DNA of 64,000 bases from Candidatus Babelota bacterium (GCA_029262575.1 JAJCZC010000022.1:62001-126000), one strand, 5' to 3'. Counted from the first letter of the stretch, positions 24,617 to 34,355 are shown. The notes: generated by a model from the letters alone, not told the origin. Numbers and translations are program-made.

Positions 24617-25891
24617 ATGATACACAAAAAGTCTACCTATTTCATCATAGCAGCATTGTTAATTAGCTCTGTGCAAAATAACAACGCTAAACAATTTAAT
24701 ATTGATACAAAAACTGGCTGTTTCATTGCTGTCGGCTCTACAGCTGCTATTCTTATTGCTGGTGCAATTGGATGGCAATGCAGCGGCTCAAAATATGACC
24801 ACCTCACCCAAAAAGATAAACAAGACCGCAAAGAACGAGAAGATGAACGCGAGCGCATCGCTCAAGAAAAGTTTGTAGCAAAAATAAAAGATGAACAATT
24901 TGTGCTACAAAATGTAGACAATCTGCTTGCATCATTTATGCCATTAATTAATGAATTTGGTAATCAAACAAACTCACAACTGGCAAAAAATCAAAAGTTC
25001 CAGTCGAACTTAGTTCAAGCCATACTTGGAAACAATGCGCAAACAGATCGTTTAGGCACGCTTAATCAACAAATATGGCATCTTGAGCAATCACTCATGA
25101 AAGTTGATAGCCAAGAATTAACAGATACAAAACTTAAAAATTTACAGCTTTTACGTTGGCTAAGAGAACAGGTAAATAGCAGTTCTTTAGCACGTTCAAC
25201 TCAAAACAAACTAGAACACCAACAGCTTACTCTCGAGCTTGAAAAGAATAAAGTAACCATAAGTAAAGAACAAGCCGAGCAAGAGCGCATCCAAACAAAA
25301 ACTATAAACAAAGAAGCCGAATTGCGTCAAAAGGCCGCTCAAGAGCTCGCTGATACAGCTCATAATATCCAAGGCAAACTAAATCACATTCGTACTGATT
25401 TAGAAGATCAAATGACTACGCTACGCAGATCAGTTAACAGGCAATTGAACGATCTTAACGCATGGCAGGCGAACAACGCGAAAGATCGTGCAGAAACGCA
25501 GCGTTTGCTCAAAGCATCTCAACATGAATATAAACGTTTAGAACTTTTACTCTCAACTGTTGAGGCAACATGCAATACACTGCAACAATTTATGGGTAAT
25601 TTTGCTCAGCAGCTCACCCGAATTGAGCGTGGTCAAAAGAGTCAATCTGCTTTCTTAGTCAAAGAAATTAAAGCCGTTTTAAATGAATACTCCAACTCCC
25701 AAAAACAACATATCACCCAAAGCGACAAACGTATGCTTGAAACACTCTCACATATGTTAAGCAATATGCAACAACCAGCTTATCATAATAATTCATCGAC
25801 TCAGGCTACTGCACCGATGTTAGATCCTGCAGATGAAATAAGTAATACACCGTCCGCATATAATCCTGAATTTTTTGATACTAAAAAATAG
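24617..25891 (+). CDS. Exported long coiled-coil protein with N-terminal membrane helix
   Basis: 424 residues. Signal peptide (MIHKKSTYFIIAALLISSVQ), then a glycine-rich hydrophobic helix (CFIAVGSTAAILIAGAIGW, about 35-53), and a very long charged helical region from about 60 to 370 with heptad spacing (KDKQDRKEREDERERIAQEK, EAELRQKAAQELADTAHNIQ). The last 45 residues are polar and probably disordered. It resembles structural tether or filament proteins rather than an enzyme. It has its own promoter-like site and terminator, so it is a single-gene unit. No specific family. Confidence 0.75.
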   Translation: MIHKKSTYFIIAALLISSVQNNNAKQFNIDTKTGCFIAVGSTAAILIAGAIGWQCSGSKYDHLTQKDKQDRKEREDERERIAQEKFVAKIKDEQFVLQNVDNLLASFMPLINEFGNQTNSQLAKNQKFQSNLVQAILGNNAQTDRLGTLNQQIWHLEQSLMKVDSQELTDTKLKNLQLLRWLREQVNSSSLARSTQNKLEHQQLTLELEKNKVTISKEQAEQERIQTKTINKEAELRQKAAQELADTAHNIQGKLNHIRTDLEDQMTTLRRSVNRQLNDLNAWQANNAKDRAETQRLLKASQHEYKRLELLLSTVEATCNTLQQFMGNFAQQLTRIERGQKSQSAFLVKEIKAVLNEYSNSQKQHITQSDKRMLETLSHMLSNMQQPAYHNNSSTQATAPMLDPADEISNTPSAYNPEFFDTKK

Positions 25892-25912
25892 CAAAACAAT
25901 ACTCCTCAACTT

Positions 25913-25940
25913 AAGCCGCTCTAGTGAGCGGCTTTTTTGT
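25913..25940 (+). terminator. Intrinsic terminator
   Basis: AAGCCGCT / AGCGGCTT stem around CTAGTG with a T run. Confidence 0.9.
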
Positions 25941-25948
25941 TGCATGCA

Positions 25949-25976
25949 TTGACAAACAAAAAAATCTAATTAGATT
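25949..25976 (+). promoter_or_regulatory. Predicted sigma-70-type promoter
   Basis: TTGACA (25949-25954), 16-base spacer, TAGATT (25971-25976). The start codon is 114 bases further, leaving a long leader. Confidence 0.4.
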
Positions 25977-26089
25977 GTTACCCAAGCATTGAACAACATT
26001 CAAAAAGAGGGGATCACATCGGCACAGACAGTTCCACATTTTTCCAGATAACTCAACTTAACCATACTCATTTATATACAGGAGAAACC

Positions 26090-27337
26090 ATGAATGACCT
26101 CATCAAAAAATCATCTATATTTTCTTTAATCGCAATTAGTTTTATCACGCAAACAATGCTTGGTTCATCAGATAAACAATCTCCAGGGCCAATGAATCCA
26201 GATTGGTTTTATGAAAAAAATGATTTCACACCAGCAAACAAATACCACCAAAAGCGCAAATGGGCTAAAGCAGAAGAAGCATACGCTCTTGTGCTCAATG
26301 AAAAAGCTACAAGCGAATACGATAAATCAATGGCAATGTTGAATCAAGCTGCATGCATGATGGCACAAAGAAAACCATCTGAAGGATGGAAATCTTTTGA
26401 TCAGCTCATCGGAATAGATAAAAACAAACAATTGCTATCTTCAACTATGCAAGCAGGCCAAACCGGATCAGTTTTAGTGAGAACTGATGGCGTTGGTATT
26501 GGTGACATCTTTCATTTTTTATCTGCCGCAGCTTTACTTAAGAAAAAAACTGGCCTGGATGTGATTATTTCCGTGCGCAACTTCCTCAAAAAACCTCTTT
26601 CAAGCGCAGTCACAGCATATAGCTTAAATTTTTTCGATACAAACAACCCTAAATCTACAACATATGAAACTCACCTAATAGGACTTCTTGGCCATTTAAA
26701 TATTAAACCCACAGATATGTGTCCAGAAAAAGTATTATTTACTGCTGCCGATGACGCTATCGAAAAAGTAAATAAACAAATAGAGCCTATTTTATCGCAA
26801 AATAAAAAACTATTAACCGTCTTTCTTGGAGAAGATAGACAGGCAACACTGATCGGCGGAAAACAACTACCAAGAAACAAAGAAGCCCATGGTAGACATC
26901 TTGATTCAAAACCATTCATTTCACTGTTACAAAACAACAGCGATCTTTCCATAATGGATGGTGGAAATAAGAGCAGTCAATTGAAAATTGAAAAGCAAGA
27001 TGAATGCAGTAAACAGTATATGATCATACCGGATGAAATTACTCCTTTCGACATGATCATTGCATTAGGCCGCATAATGAGCAAAGATAAAAACATATAT
27101 GCAATAGGTGCTGATAACGGCCCAACAAATGTTTTTTCTCGTGCTCTAGATCAAGAAGCCCAAGATCGCATGGCATTTATTATACCTAACGGCCAGGAAT
27201 ATGACATGCGCATGGAAGGTAAGGGTAATAAATATAAGCAAATGATTTCTAATTGTTGGGTATATAAATGCGAGAAACCTACTGATCAAGAAAAAGTAGT
27301 ACAACAAGCTTATAACGACATGTCATCTAATTCATAG
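26090..27337 (+). CDS. Exported TPR plus glycosyltransferase-like protein
   Basis: 415 residues with a signal peptide (SSIFSLIAISFITQTMLGSS) and a good AGGAGAAACC ribosome-binding site. Residues about 45-115 have TPR-like helices (RKWAKAEEAYALVLNEKATS, AMLNQAACMMAQRKPSEGW). Residues about 125-400 resemble, weakly, the GT-B fold of heptosyltransferase-like TPR-glycosyltransferases: VRTDGVGIGDIFHFLSAAAL matches LGHDGLGDVVQAAGILKK of the gene at 33127. The C-terminal nucleotide-sugar part is less conserved than in that paralogue. Such enzymes are normally cytoplasmic, so export is odd and suggests action on host or surface targets. Confidence in enzymatic function is low. Confidence 0.6.
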   Translation: MNDLIKKSSIFSLIAISFITQTMLGSSDKQSPGPMNPDWFYEKNDFTPANKYHQKRKWAKAEEAYALVLNEKATSEYDKSMAMLNQAACMMAQRKPSEGWKSFDQLIGIDKNKQLLSSTMQAGQTGSVLVRTDGVGIGDIFHFLSAAALLKKKTGLDVIISVRNFLKKPLSSAVTAYSLNFFDTNNPKSTTYETHLIGLLGHLNIKPTDMCPEKVLFTAADDAIEKVNKQIEPILSQNKKLLTVFLGEDRQATLIGGKQLPRNKEAHGRHLDSKPFISLLQNNSDLSIMDGGNKSSQLKIEKQDECSKQYMIIPDEITPFDMIIALGRIMSKDKNIYAIGADNGPTNVFSRALDQEAQDRMAFIIPNGQEYDMRMEGKGNKYKQMISNCWVYKCEKPTDQEKVVQQAYNDMSSNS

Positions 27338-27351
27338 ACTATTATGTATTC

Positions 27352-27378
27352 CTATTGCCCTCACTGTGGGGGCAATAG
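27352..27378. terminator. Terminator between convergent genes
   Basis: CTATTGCCC (27352-27360) and GGGCAATAG (27370-27378) around TCACTGTGG. No long T run on either side. Confidence 0.6.
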
Positions 27379-27383
27379 AGAAG

Positions 27384-27933
27384 CTAACTTTTGTCAAGCA
27401 TGTCCCAATAATTGTCAATACAATAACGAACTTCGATGCAAAGACGAGTCATTATCTCTTTTTTTTCATTGAAATAGTTGAGCCTGACATTTTCAGAGAG
27501 TTCTCTTTGGCCCAATTGGCCCAAAATGTTATCAACATCTATCAATCTAGTAAAATGAGGCAATACCTGATACTGCTGAGAATCATAATTGAACCACTGT
27601 ACTAAAAACTTAATTGCACCGTTTTTTTTCATCCCTCTTGAACTCTGGCAACAATGAGGCTTTAAACCTTAAAATATCTTCTGCATCAACCTTATTTTTT
27701 GTCACAAGAAGCGAGATTTGATCTATTATTGGCATCTTTCGTTTTGATTTGCATAGATTTTCATAGGTTTGTAAGAATTGATGTGAAACGGGACTACCAC
27801 TCACAACCTCCCAATCTTTCTCCACATCCTTTGATGATCTTGCTATCATATACCTTTTATTTTTAGTTGCATCATGTGCCACCAAAGAAAGGGAAAATAA
27901 ACAAAATAACAAAACAAGATTAGGTTTCTTCAT
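27384..27933 (-). pseudogene. Secreted protein split by a one-base shift at an A8 run
   Basis: The first frame (27933 to 27610) encodes a signal peptide (MKKPNLVLLFCLFSLSLVA) and about 90 residues ending KASLLPEFKRDEKKRCN. The second frame (27632 to 27384) starts exactly in the same run of eight A (27622-27629 as T on the plus strand) and continues NGAIKFLVQWFNYDSQQYQV to the end. Losing one A would give one 182-residue protein. It may be a true frameshift, a sequencing error or restored by slippage of RNA polymerase on A8. The start overlaps the end of ppsA by 14 bases, so it is expressed with ppsA. Function unknown. Confidence 0.65.
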
Positions 27934-30325
27934 ATTTTTTGCCCTTTAAAGGCATTTTTTGCAAAAATGGGATAACCGCATCCGGATTGAGTGACAAAGA
28001 ATCGATGCCATTATCAATCAAAAACTGCGCTAACTCAATATAATCTGATGGTGCCTGCCCACAGATACCAATATAACGCTGATATTTATGCGCACCCTCA
28101 ATTGCCATTTTGAACATCTTTTTAACTGCAGGATCACGTTCATCAAACTGTTTTGAGAGTATCGCCGAATCACGATCCACACCTAACACTAATTGCGTTA
28201 AATCATTCGATCCAATCGAAAAACCATCAAAAAATTGTGCAAATTGATCGATCAACAACACATTTGAAGGAACCTCACACATCATGATCAACTGCAAATT
28301 ATCCTTCCCTTTTTGCAAACCATGTTTGGCCATAATATCAATCACCAGTTCCGCTTCTTGCACAGTACGTACAAATGGAACCATAATGCGAACATTTTCA
28401 AAGCCCATTTTTGTGCGCGCTTTAACAAAGGCTTCACATTCTAACGCAAAAGCTTTTTCAAATTCAGGGTGATAATAACGTGAAGCTCCTCGCCAGCCAA
28501 TCATTGGATTTTCTTCAACCGGCTCAAACTGCTGGCCACCAATAAGATTGCGATACTCATTAGATTTCAAATCAGATAAGCGTACAATAACCTCATGAGG
28601 ATAAAATGCAGCAGCAATCATTCCTATAGATTGGGCTAATGTGTCGACGAAAAATTGCTTTGAACTTTCGTAGGCTGCTGCCTTTTGTGCAATTACTTTT
28701 TGATCCTCTTTTGTGAGGCCGTCAAATTGCACTATCGCCATGGGATGAATACCAATTTGATTGCTCAAGATAAATTCCAAACGAGCCAAACCTACTCCCT
28801 TGACAGGAAGTTGCGCAACAGTGAAAGCACGCGTTGGTTCTGCAATATTAACTAACAGTTTCACGGGAGCTTTTGGAAGTTGATCAAGTTCAATTGTCTT
28901 TTTTTCAAAAGGAATTGCGCCTTCATAAATATGGCCAACTTCACCTTGAGAACAGTCAAGCGTAATTGCCTGCATATTTTTAATGCGCTCAGTGCCATCT
29001 TGCGTTCCCACTATTGACGGGATCCCCAATTCTCGACTCACAATTGCCGCATGACACGTTCTTCCACCGCGATCGGTTATAATTCCAGCCGCCTTTTTCA
29101 TAGCTGGAACCCAATCAGGGTCGGTCATATGGGTAATAATTATATCACCTTCTTTGACACTCGCAATATGCTCCACGCTAGTAATAACATGTGCACGGCC
29201 TGATATTATGTGCTGACCAATACTAATGCCGTTCGCAAGCTCTGTTAACTCTTGCCTATTTTCCAACAAATGAAATGTCTGAAAAAAAGTACTCGTCTTT
29301 TTTGCACCATATATTGTTTCTGGTCGCGCTTGAACAATATAGATTTTACCATCCACGCCATCCTTGGCCCACTCAATATCTTGTGGCATCCAACGATGCT
29401 CTTTGCTTGAATAATACTTTTCGATAATGCACACATAGCGTGAAAGTTCCAAAATGTCTTCATCGCTCAAACAGAAGGAGTCTCGCTGATCCTTTGGTGT
29501 TGTGATTGAAAAAACCTTATTCTGCTCTTTGTCATAGATCATTTTAATATGTTTTCTGCCAATCTTTTTTTTGATAATTGGCTTAAACTTTTTATATAAC
29601 AATGGCTTGAAAACTACAAATTCATCAGGGGTCACCACACCTTTGACAACTGCCTCTCCTAGTCCCCATGAACCATTTATCATAACCACATCTTTAAACC
29701 CTGTTTCGGTATCTAGCGAAAAGGCAACACCTGCAGCTCCATCATCAGCCATAACCATTTTTTGCACACCAACAGAAAGGGCAACACTCATATGATCAAA
29801 ACCTTGCTCTGCACGATAAGCAATAGCACGATCAGTAAATAATGAAGCCATGCATTTGCGCACTGCATCAAGCAAGGCATTTGGGCCAATTTCGTGCAAA
29901 AAACTTTCTTGCTGTCCAGCAAATGATGCGGTGGGTAAATCTTCTGCGGTAGCAGATGAACGCACAGCAACTGGAATATTTTCCTGCTTATATTTTTCAC
30001 TTAAGCTTTGATAAGCACTAATAATTTCATCACGCAAATCTTGTGGAAACTCTGAAGCTAAAATATGTGCACGAATTTCGCGTGCATGCTCTTTGAGAGA
30101 AACAATACTGTTGATATCAATAGCATTGATTAATTGTGTGATCGGCTCAACAAGTTTGCTTGATTTTAAAAAATGCCAATAACCGTCCACTGTAACGGCA
30201 AAGCCGTCTGGAATGGCAACCTTATCAGCAAGATTAATAATCATATGTCCCAATGATGCGTTCTTACCACCCACTAACCCTTGGTTAGCACTTGTAATAT
30301 CACCAAACCAAATGATATATTTCAT
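27920..30325 (-). CDS. ppsA: Phosphoenolpyruvate synthase
   Basis: 801 residues, converts pyruvate plus ATP to phosphoenolpyruvate, AMP and phosphate. N-terminal ATP-grasp domain (NQGLVGGKNASLGHM, VAVRSSATAEDLPTASFAGQ), phosphohistidine domain with catalytic His in DRGGRTCHAAIVSRELGIP, and a C-terminal TIM barrel with GVGLARLEF, the ligand block VPFVRTVQEAELV, GSNDLTQLVLG and GICGQAPSD. Length is normal. Start set at ATG 30325; the frame begins three codons earlier at TTG. It overlaps the next gene by 14 bases. In a reduced genome PpsA could serve gluconeogenesis or, run in reverse, pyruvate and ATP formation. Confidence 0.93.
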   Translation of the reverse strand: MKYIIWFGDITSANQGLVGGKNASLGHMIINLADKVAIPDGFAVTVDGYWHFLKSSKLVEPITQLINAIDINSIVSLKEHAREIRAHILASEFPQDLRDEIISAYQSLSEKYKQENIPVAVRSSATAEDLPTASFAGQQESFLHEIGPNALLDAVRKCMASLFTDRAIAYRAEQGFDHMSVALSVGVQKMVMADDGAAGVAFSLDTETGFKDVVMINGSWGLGEAVVKGVVTPDEFVVFKPLLYKKFKPIIKKKIGRKHIKMIYDKEQNKVFSITTPKDQRDSFCLSDEDILELSRYVCIIEKYYSSKEHRWMPQDIEWAKDGVDGKIYIVQARPETIYGAKKTSTFFQTFHLLENRQELTELANGISIGQHIISGRAHVITSVEHIASVKEGDIIITHMTDPDWVPAMKKAAGIITDRGGRTCHAAIVSRELGIPSIVGTQDGTERIKNMQAITLDCSQGEVGHIYEGAIPFEKKTIELDQLPKAPVKLLVNIAEPTRAFTVAQLPVKGVGLARLEFILSNQIGIHPMAIVQFDGLTKEDQKVIAQKAAAYESSKQFFVDTLAQSIGMIAAAFYPHEVIVRLSDLKSNEYRNLIGGQQFEPVEENPMIGWRGASRYYHPEFEKAFALECEAFVKARTKMGFENVRIMVPFVRTVQEAELVIDIMAKHGLQKGKDNLQLIMMCEVPSNVLLIDQFAQFFDGFSIGSNDLTQLVLGVDRDSAILSKQFDERDPAVKKMFKMAIEGAHKYQRYIGICGQAPSDYIELAQFLIDNGIDSLSLNPDAVIPFLQKMPLKGKKYEET

Positions 30326-30337
30326 AAAACCCAATTA

Positions 30338-30489
30338 CTATGCAAGAATACTAACAATTGAGAAGACCGGTAAAATGATAAATAATGCTTTCATTTGCTT
30401 CCTTTTTTTTATTCACGTTAGCCATGTTTGTAATAGCACCAAACAGCATACACACCAAAAGAAAATGTAACAATAGTTTTTTCTTCCAT
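30338..30489 (-). other. Two possible short leader ORFs before ppsA
   Basis: 30418-30489 would encode 23 residues (MEEKTIVTFSFGVYAV...), and 30338-30394 would encode 18 hydrophobic residues (MKALFIILPVFSIVSILA) with a good AAGGAAG ribosome-binding site. The second ends 13 bases before the ppsA ATG, so it could couple translation or act as a leader peptide. Both are very short and may be chance. The rest of 30326-30628 shows no gene. Confidence 0.3.
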
Positions 30490-30628
30490 GACGATCTCAC
30501 CTACTCGATAGCAGCTCATAATGATCGCTTTTAATCTGTTTTGTCCGTAGCCATTTCAAATTTAATGTGATACACTTGCTGCATGCAAATACATTTTTTT
30601 ATTTAATATCAAACAAATAAGGGTTTAC

Positions 30629-31816
30629 ATGAAACGCATTTTGCAATCTGAAATTGTTGCACTCGGTCTGGCAATCTTTTCGATGTTATTTGGAGCTGGC
30701 AACTTAATGTATCCATTGGCTGTCGGCATGCTTTCAGGTACAAAAAATGCTATCGGCATGATCGGTTTTATGGCCACTGCAATCTGTTTACCATTACTTG
30801 GTATTATCACCATGATTTTATACAATGGAGATTATGAACGTTTTTTTAAACGCTTGGGTGAAAAAAGCGGTGAAACGATGATCCTCTTCTGCATGATTAT
30901 CTTGGGCCCATTAGTCGCAATGCCCCGCATCATAACGCTTTCACACACAATGATTGCACCGTTTCTTCCATTAGACTTTTTAGCAACGCCAAGCATGCTT
31001 TCATCCTTCTTATTTGCTATAATTTTTTTAGGCATCACCTTTCTGTTTACCTATCGCGAAAGTAAGATTGTGGATGTTTTGGGTTATGTAGTGAGCCCTG
31101 TTCTTCTCGTCTCTTTGCTTTATATTATCTTCAAAGGTTTCATGTGCGCTCAATACCCAATCTATAACACGCAAACTAATACAACAGTATTTCTAACCAA
31201 CTTATTGCGTGGTTATGAAACATTGGATCTTCTGGGTGCATTGCTCTTTTCATCAGTGATCTTAACAATTTTAAGAAGTAATCCCCAAAATAAAGATAAA
31301 AGTGAACAACAATTTGCACTCATGGGCTTTCAAGGTGGACTTATAGGCGTCTCGTTATTAGCAGTTATTTATGTTGGCATGAGCATTTTGGGCATGTATT
31401 ATGGCCATGGCCTTGAGAATATCAACTCTGGAGAACTGTTTAGAGAGATTTCTATGCGCATCCTTGGTGGTTATGGCGCATTGATTGTAGCAACCGCTGT
31501 ATTGATGGCTTGCCTATCAACTTCAATTGCCATAGCAGCAGTTATTGCTGAATACTTGCAGCACACAATTTTTAAAAGCAAAATCAACTATACTCAAGCA
31601 TTATTCATCACTCTGACATCATGTTTACCACTAGCAACTGCTGGTCTTAGCTATGTTTTGCAACTCACTGCCGGTCCTATTACTTTCGTTGGTTATCCAA
31701 CATTAATCATGCTTACTGTGTGTAATTTAGCCCATAAATTATGGGGCTTTAACGCTGTGAGAACTCCGGTATTGGCAACCTTTTTAATCAGCTTAGCTGG
31801 CTACTTTTATCTATAA
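30629..31816 (+). CDS. brnQ: Branched-chain amino acid:cation symporter
   Basis: 395 residues with about twelve membrane segments. The N-terminus LGLAIFSMLFGAGNLMYPL is the classic signature of the BrnQ (LIVCS) family, and MPRIITLSHTMIAPFLP is a second family block. It imports leucine, isoleucine and valine with sodium or protons, which fits an organism that depends on host amino acids. Its TAA overlaps the ATG of the next gene by one base (TAATG), so the two are coupled. Confidence 0.9.
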   Translation: MKRILQSEIVALGLAIFSMLFGAGNLMYPLAVGMLSGTKNAIGMIGFMATAICLPLLGIITMILYNGDYERFFKRLGEKSGETMILFCMIILGPLVAMPRIITLSHTMIAPFLPLDFLATPSMLSSFLFAIIFLGITFLFTYRESKIVDVLGYVVSPVLLVSLLYIIFKGFMCAQYPIYNTQTNTTVFLTNLLRGYETLDLLGALLFSSVILTILRSNPQNKDKSEQQFALMGFQGGLIGVSLLAVIYVGMSILGMYYGHGLENINSGELFREISMRILGGYGALIVATAVLMACLSTSIAIAAVIAEYLQHTIFKSKINYTQALFITLTSCLPLATAGLSYVLQLTAGPITFVGYPTLIMLTVCNLAHKLWGFNAVRTPVLATFLISLAGYFYL

Positions 31817-32892
31817 TGGCCATTCATGGATATCAATCAAAAAAACTGTTAGCACTTTTTATTTTGCTGCAGTTATTTACAATACCTAAAGGACACTCTC
31901 AAAATAAAAACATCGCCTACGACATCACTCAATATATTAATTCTCAAGTGGAAGATGGTGCGTTTATGGGAACAGTTCTTGTTGCTCAAAACCATAATAT
32001 CATACTCAAACAGGGTTATGGATATGCTGATATAGTTAAAATGATTCCCAATACCTACAAAACCAAGTTCAATATTGGCTCAATTTGCAAGCAATTTATC
32101 AGTACAGTAACTATGATGCTCAACGCAGAAAATGTGTTAAGCTTAGACGACACAATCAACAAATACATTCCCCTCTTTCCTCATGGCGACACAATAACTA
32201 TTCATCACCTACTAACGCATTCATCCGGAATCTATTGCAATGATAAAGCATACAGAAAGCTCTCGATAAGTGACTCTAATCACTCTATAGTAAAAAAACT
32301 GTCTAATAAACAACCTTCCTTTATTCCGGGCTCTAAAGCTGAATATAATAGCTATGGATTCATTCTACTCATTTACATAATAGAACTAATCACACAAGAA
32401 AGCATCTTTCACATTCTAAAAAAAAGAATCTTCACAAAACTTAAAATGTTTAATACGTGTATACGACCCCCAAAAGAACCCCTTCCAAATCATACAGTTG
32501 GATACAAACAAATTAATCCTATTATCGCTTCGGACCAAGTCAATTGGGGAGTTCGCAACTTATCTACTACTGCAGAAGACTTATTTTTTTGGATTCAATC
32601 ACTACTAAAAACAAGCCTCTTTCAAAAAAACATACTATATCAAATGTGGAAGCCTTATACATTGATACAAGGTAGAAAGTGGGAGGCTCATTATGGTTAC
32701 GGATTTTATATTGACTCAATGCACGGCAAAAAAAGAATTTTTCACCATGGAAGTACCCCAGGCTTTATGGGAACAATAAGTATCTTCCCCGAAAGTGAAA
32801 CCTGCATTATTATTTTGAGTAACTTGGAGAGCTTTCCTCGGTATCAAATGGTAAGTAAAATAGCCGAAATAATGCTTTGCTATGCACAATAG
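31816..32892 (+). CDS. Exported serine hydrolase, class C beta-lactamase family
   Basis: 358 residues with a signal peptide (KKLLALFILLQLFTIPKGHS). The SxxK motif is S89-I-C-K92 in FNIGSICKQF. ITIHHLLTHSSGIY follows, and HHGSTPGFMG stands for the third motif (HxGxTPG). The second motif, usually YSN or YAN, reads Y177-N-S in AEYNSYGF: the Tyr is kept but the Asn is displaced. Members include D-peptidases, esterases and penicillin-binding proteins, so antibiotic hydrolysis should not be assumed. Coupling to brnQ (one-base overlap) could mean peptide breakdown outside and amino-acid uptake, which is inference. Confidence 0.8.
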   Translation: MAIHGYQSKKLLALFILLQLFTIPKGHSQNKNIAYDITQYINSQVEDGAFMGTVLVAQNHNIILKQGYGYADIVKMIPNTYKTKFNIGSICKQFISTVTMMLNAENVLSLDDTINKYIPLFPHGDTITIHHLLTHSSGIYCNDKAYRKLSISDSNHSIVKKLSNKQPSFIPGSKAEYNSYGFILLIYIIELITQESIFHILKKRIFTKLKMFNTCIRPPKEPLPNHTVGYKQINPIIASDQVNWGVRNLSTTAEDLFFWIQSLLKTSLFQKNILYQMWKPYTLIQGRKWEAHYGYGFYIDSMHGKKRIFHHGSTPGFMGTISIFPESETCIIILSNLESFPRYQMVSKIAEIMLCYAQ

Positions 32893-33126
32893 GCTGCTTC
32901 AATTCTAATTTGTATCGAAATTCAGGGCAATCGTGTGAATAACCCCTATTTCATAAGTGTTTTTTAGTCAATAGGCGTAACCCCGCTGTCATATGAGAAT
33001 CATCCCCATTGCCCCCACGTTTCTAGGGACTTTTATTGTGCCTTCCTCATTGACTTATAAGAAAAAACTGATAGTATTTCCCACCAACAAAATACTATAC
33101 ACATTCTTATACAAAAGGAATCGCTA

Positions 33127-34335
33127 ATGAAGATACACACATATTCCATTCGAGCACTCAGCCTACTTTGCACCATTGGATTAAGCGCAAAAACGGTAGA
33201 TCATGATTTTATTAATAAAGAAGCCAAAAAACACTATACCCAAGGTAATTATAAAGAAGCGGTACCTTTATTTGCTAAGTTGATTGAAGAAAGTGTAAAA
33301 CGCACAAAAAGCGAAAAAAACAAGAAAAAGAAGAAAGAACTTGAAGATGAAACCGAACTCAATCGAGTACGCATCGCTCAATCGATTTTAGCTATCGCAA
33401 TTGAACATAATACTAGCGAAGAAAAATTGCGCGATTTGATGGAAATGTTTGACGTTAAACATATTGCCTTAGGACATGATGGACTCGGTGATGTAGTGCA
33501 AGCGGCTGGTATATTAAAAAAAATAAACGCGGAACGGAGAAAGAAAGGGCTACCGGATATTGAATTGCATTTGCCTGGATTTTTGTGGTTACTAAAAGAC
33601 ATCATGATTAGATCGGGTGTTTCTGCCAAAGTTACCTCTTCAAGACATGATGGCGAACCTGATTTAAGTAAGGCAACACATGTATCAAAACTGTTTAATT
33701 TAAAAACAAAAGATCCTAGCCCAAAAACATTTGAGCCATATTTAGTACCATCAGAAGATTTTAAGCCACAAGGTAAAAACAGCTTTGCAATATGTTGGCG
33801 TTCTGGAACTGCCCCTGTATATGGCGGAAGAAGACTGCATCGCGATTTCAAAGTAAAAAACCTGATTGACGCAATACTCCAAGAGATGCCCGATGCACAT
33901 TTTTATAGTGTTCAAGGCCCGCCTCACCGCATTATTCTACAATCAGAATACGATAAAATGTCCCCTGAAGACAAGAAAAAACACGCTCTTGACGTTGTGC
34001 CTGATTCATATGCAAAACATTTCACCAACATCAAAGACAAAAAACCGTTTGAAGATACACTAAATGTGTTAGATAAGTGCATCCAAATTGGTTGCGATAC
34101 GGTTAACCAACATATTGCAGTAAATCTACCAAATGGTAAAACAATTATGATCATACCTGCATCATCTAAAGATGGCACAAGCAACCGCGATTGGCGTTGG
34201 AGTAAAGATAAAGACACTTCAGCATGGTACCCTAAAGATAAAATGAGAATTTTTGAGATCGATACTAATGATCCTAAAAACTTCGCACCTGCGATTGCTA
34301 TTCTTAAAGAGTGGCTAAAAAAACACAACCGATAA
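33127..34335 (+). CDS. Exported TPR-glycosyltransferase
   Basis: 402 residues; AAAAGGAATCGCTA precedes the ATG. Signal peptide (SIRALSLLCTIGLSA). A TPR unit lies near 30-90 (AKKHYTQGNYKEAVPLFAKL). A GT-B domain follows: ALGHDGLGDVVQAAGILKK, WRSGTAPVYGGRRLHRDFK, and the C-terminal block CDTVNQHIAVNLPNGKTIMI and DWRW...WYPKDKMRIFE, which matches the DTxxAHLAGALGKPV... DWRW...SPWYP pattern of TPR-type heptosyltransferase-like enzymes. It is a paralogue of the gene at 26090. Because it carries a signal peptide it may modify periplasmic, surface or host targets. Confidence 0.7.
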   Translation: MKIHTYSIRALSLLCTIGLSAKTVDHDFINKEAKKHYTQGNYKEAVPLFAKLIEESVKRTKSEKNKKKKKELEDETELNRVRIAQSILAIAIEHNTSEEKLRDLMEMFDVKHIALGHDGLGDVVQAAGILKKINAERRKKGLPDIELHLPGFLWLLKDIMIRSGVSAKVTSSRHDGEPDLSKATHVSKLFNLKTKDPSPKTFEPYLVPSEDFKPQGKNSFAICWRSGTAPVYGGRRLHRDFKVKNLIDAILQEMPDAHFYSVQGPPHRIILQSEYDKMSPEDKKKHALDVVPDSYAKHFTNIKDKKPFEDTLNVLDKCIQIGCDTVNQHIAVNLPNGKTIMIIPASSKDGTSNRDWRWSKDKDTSAWYPKDKMRIFEIDTNDPKNFAPAIAILKEWLKKHNR

Positions 34336-34355
34336 GATTCAATATCTTTTTAAAT

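Noticed and set aside
27366-27605. 79-residue plus-strand ORF
   Set aside because: Antisense to the second half of the split secreted gene, which has the better protein character.
31816-32892. Antibiotic-resistance beta-lactamase
   Set aside because: The fold is shared by many peptidases and esterases and the second motif is altered; resistance is not supported.
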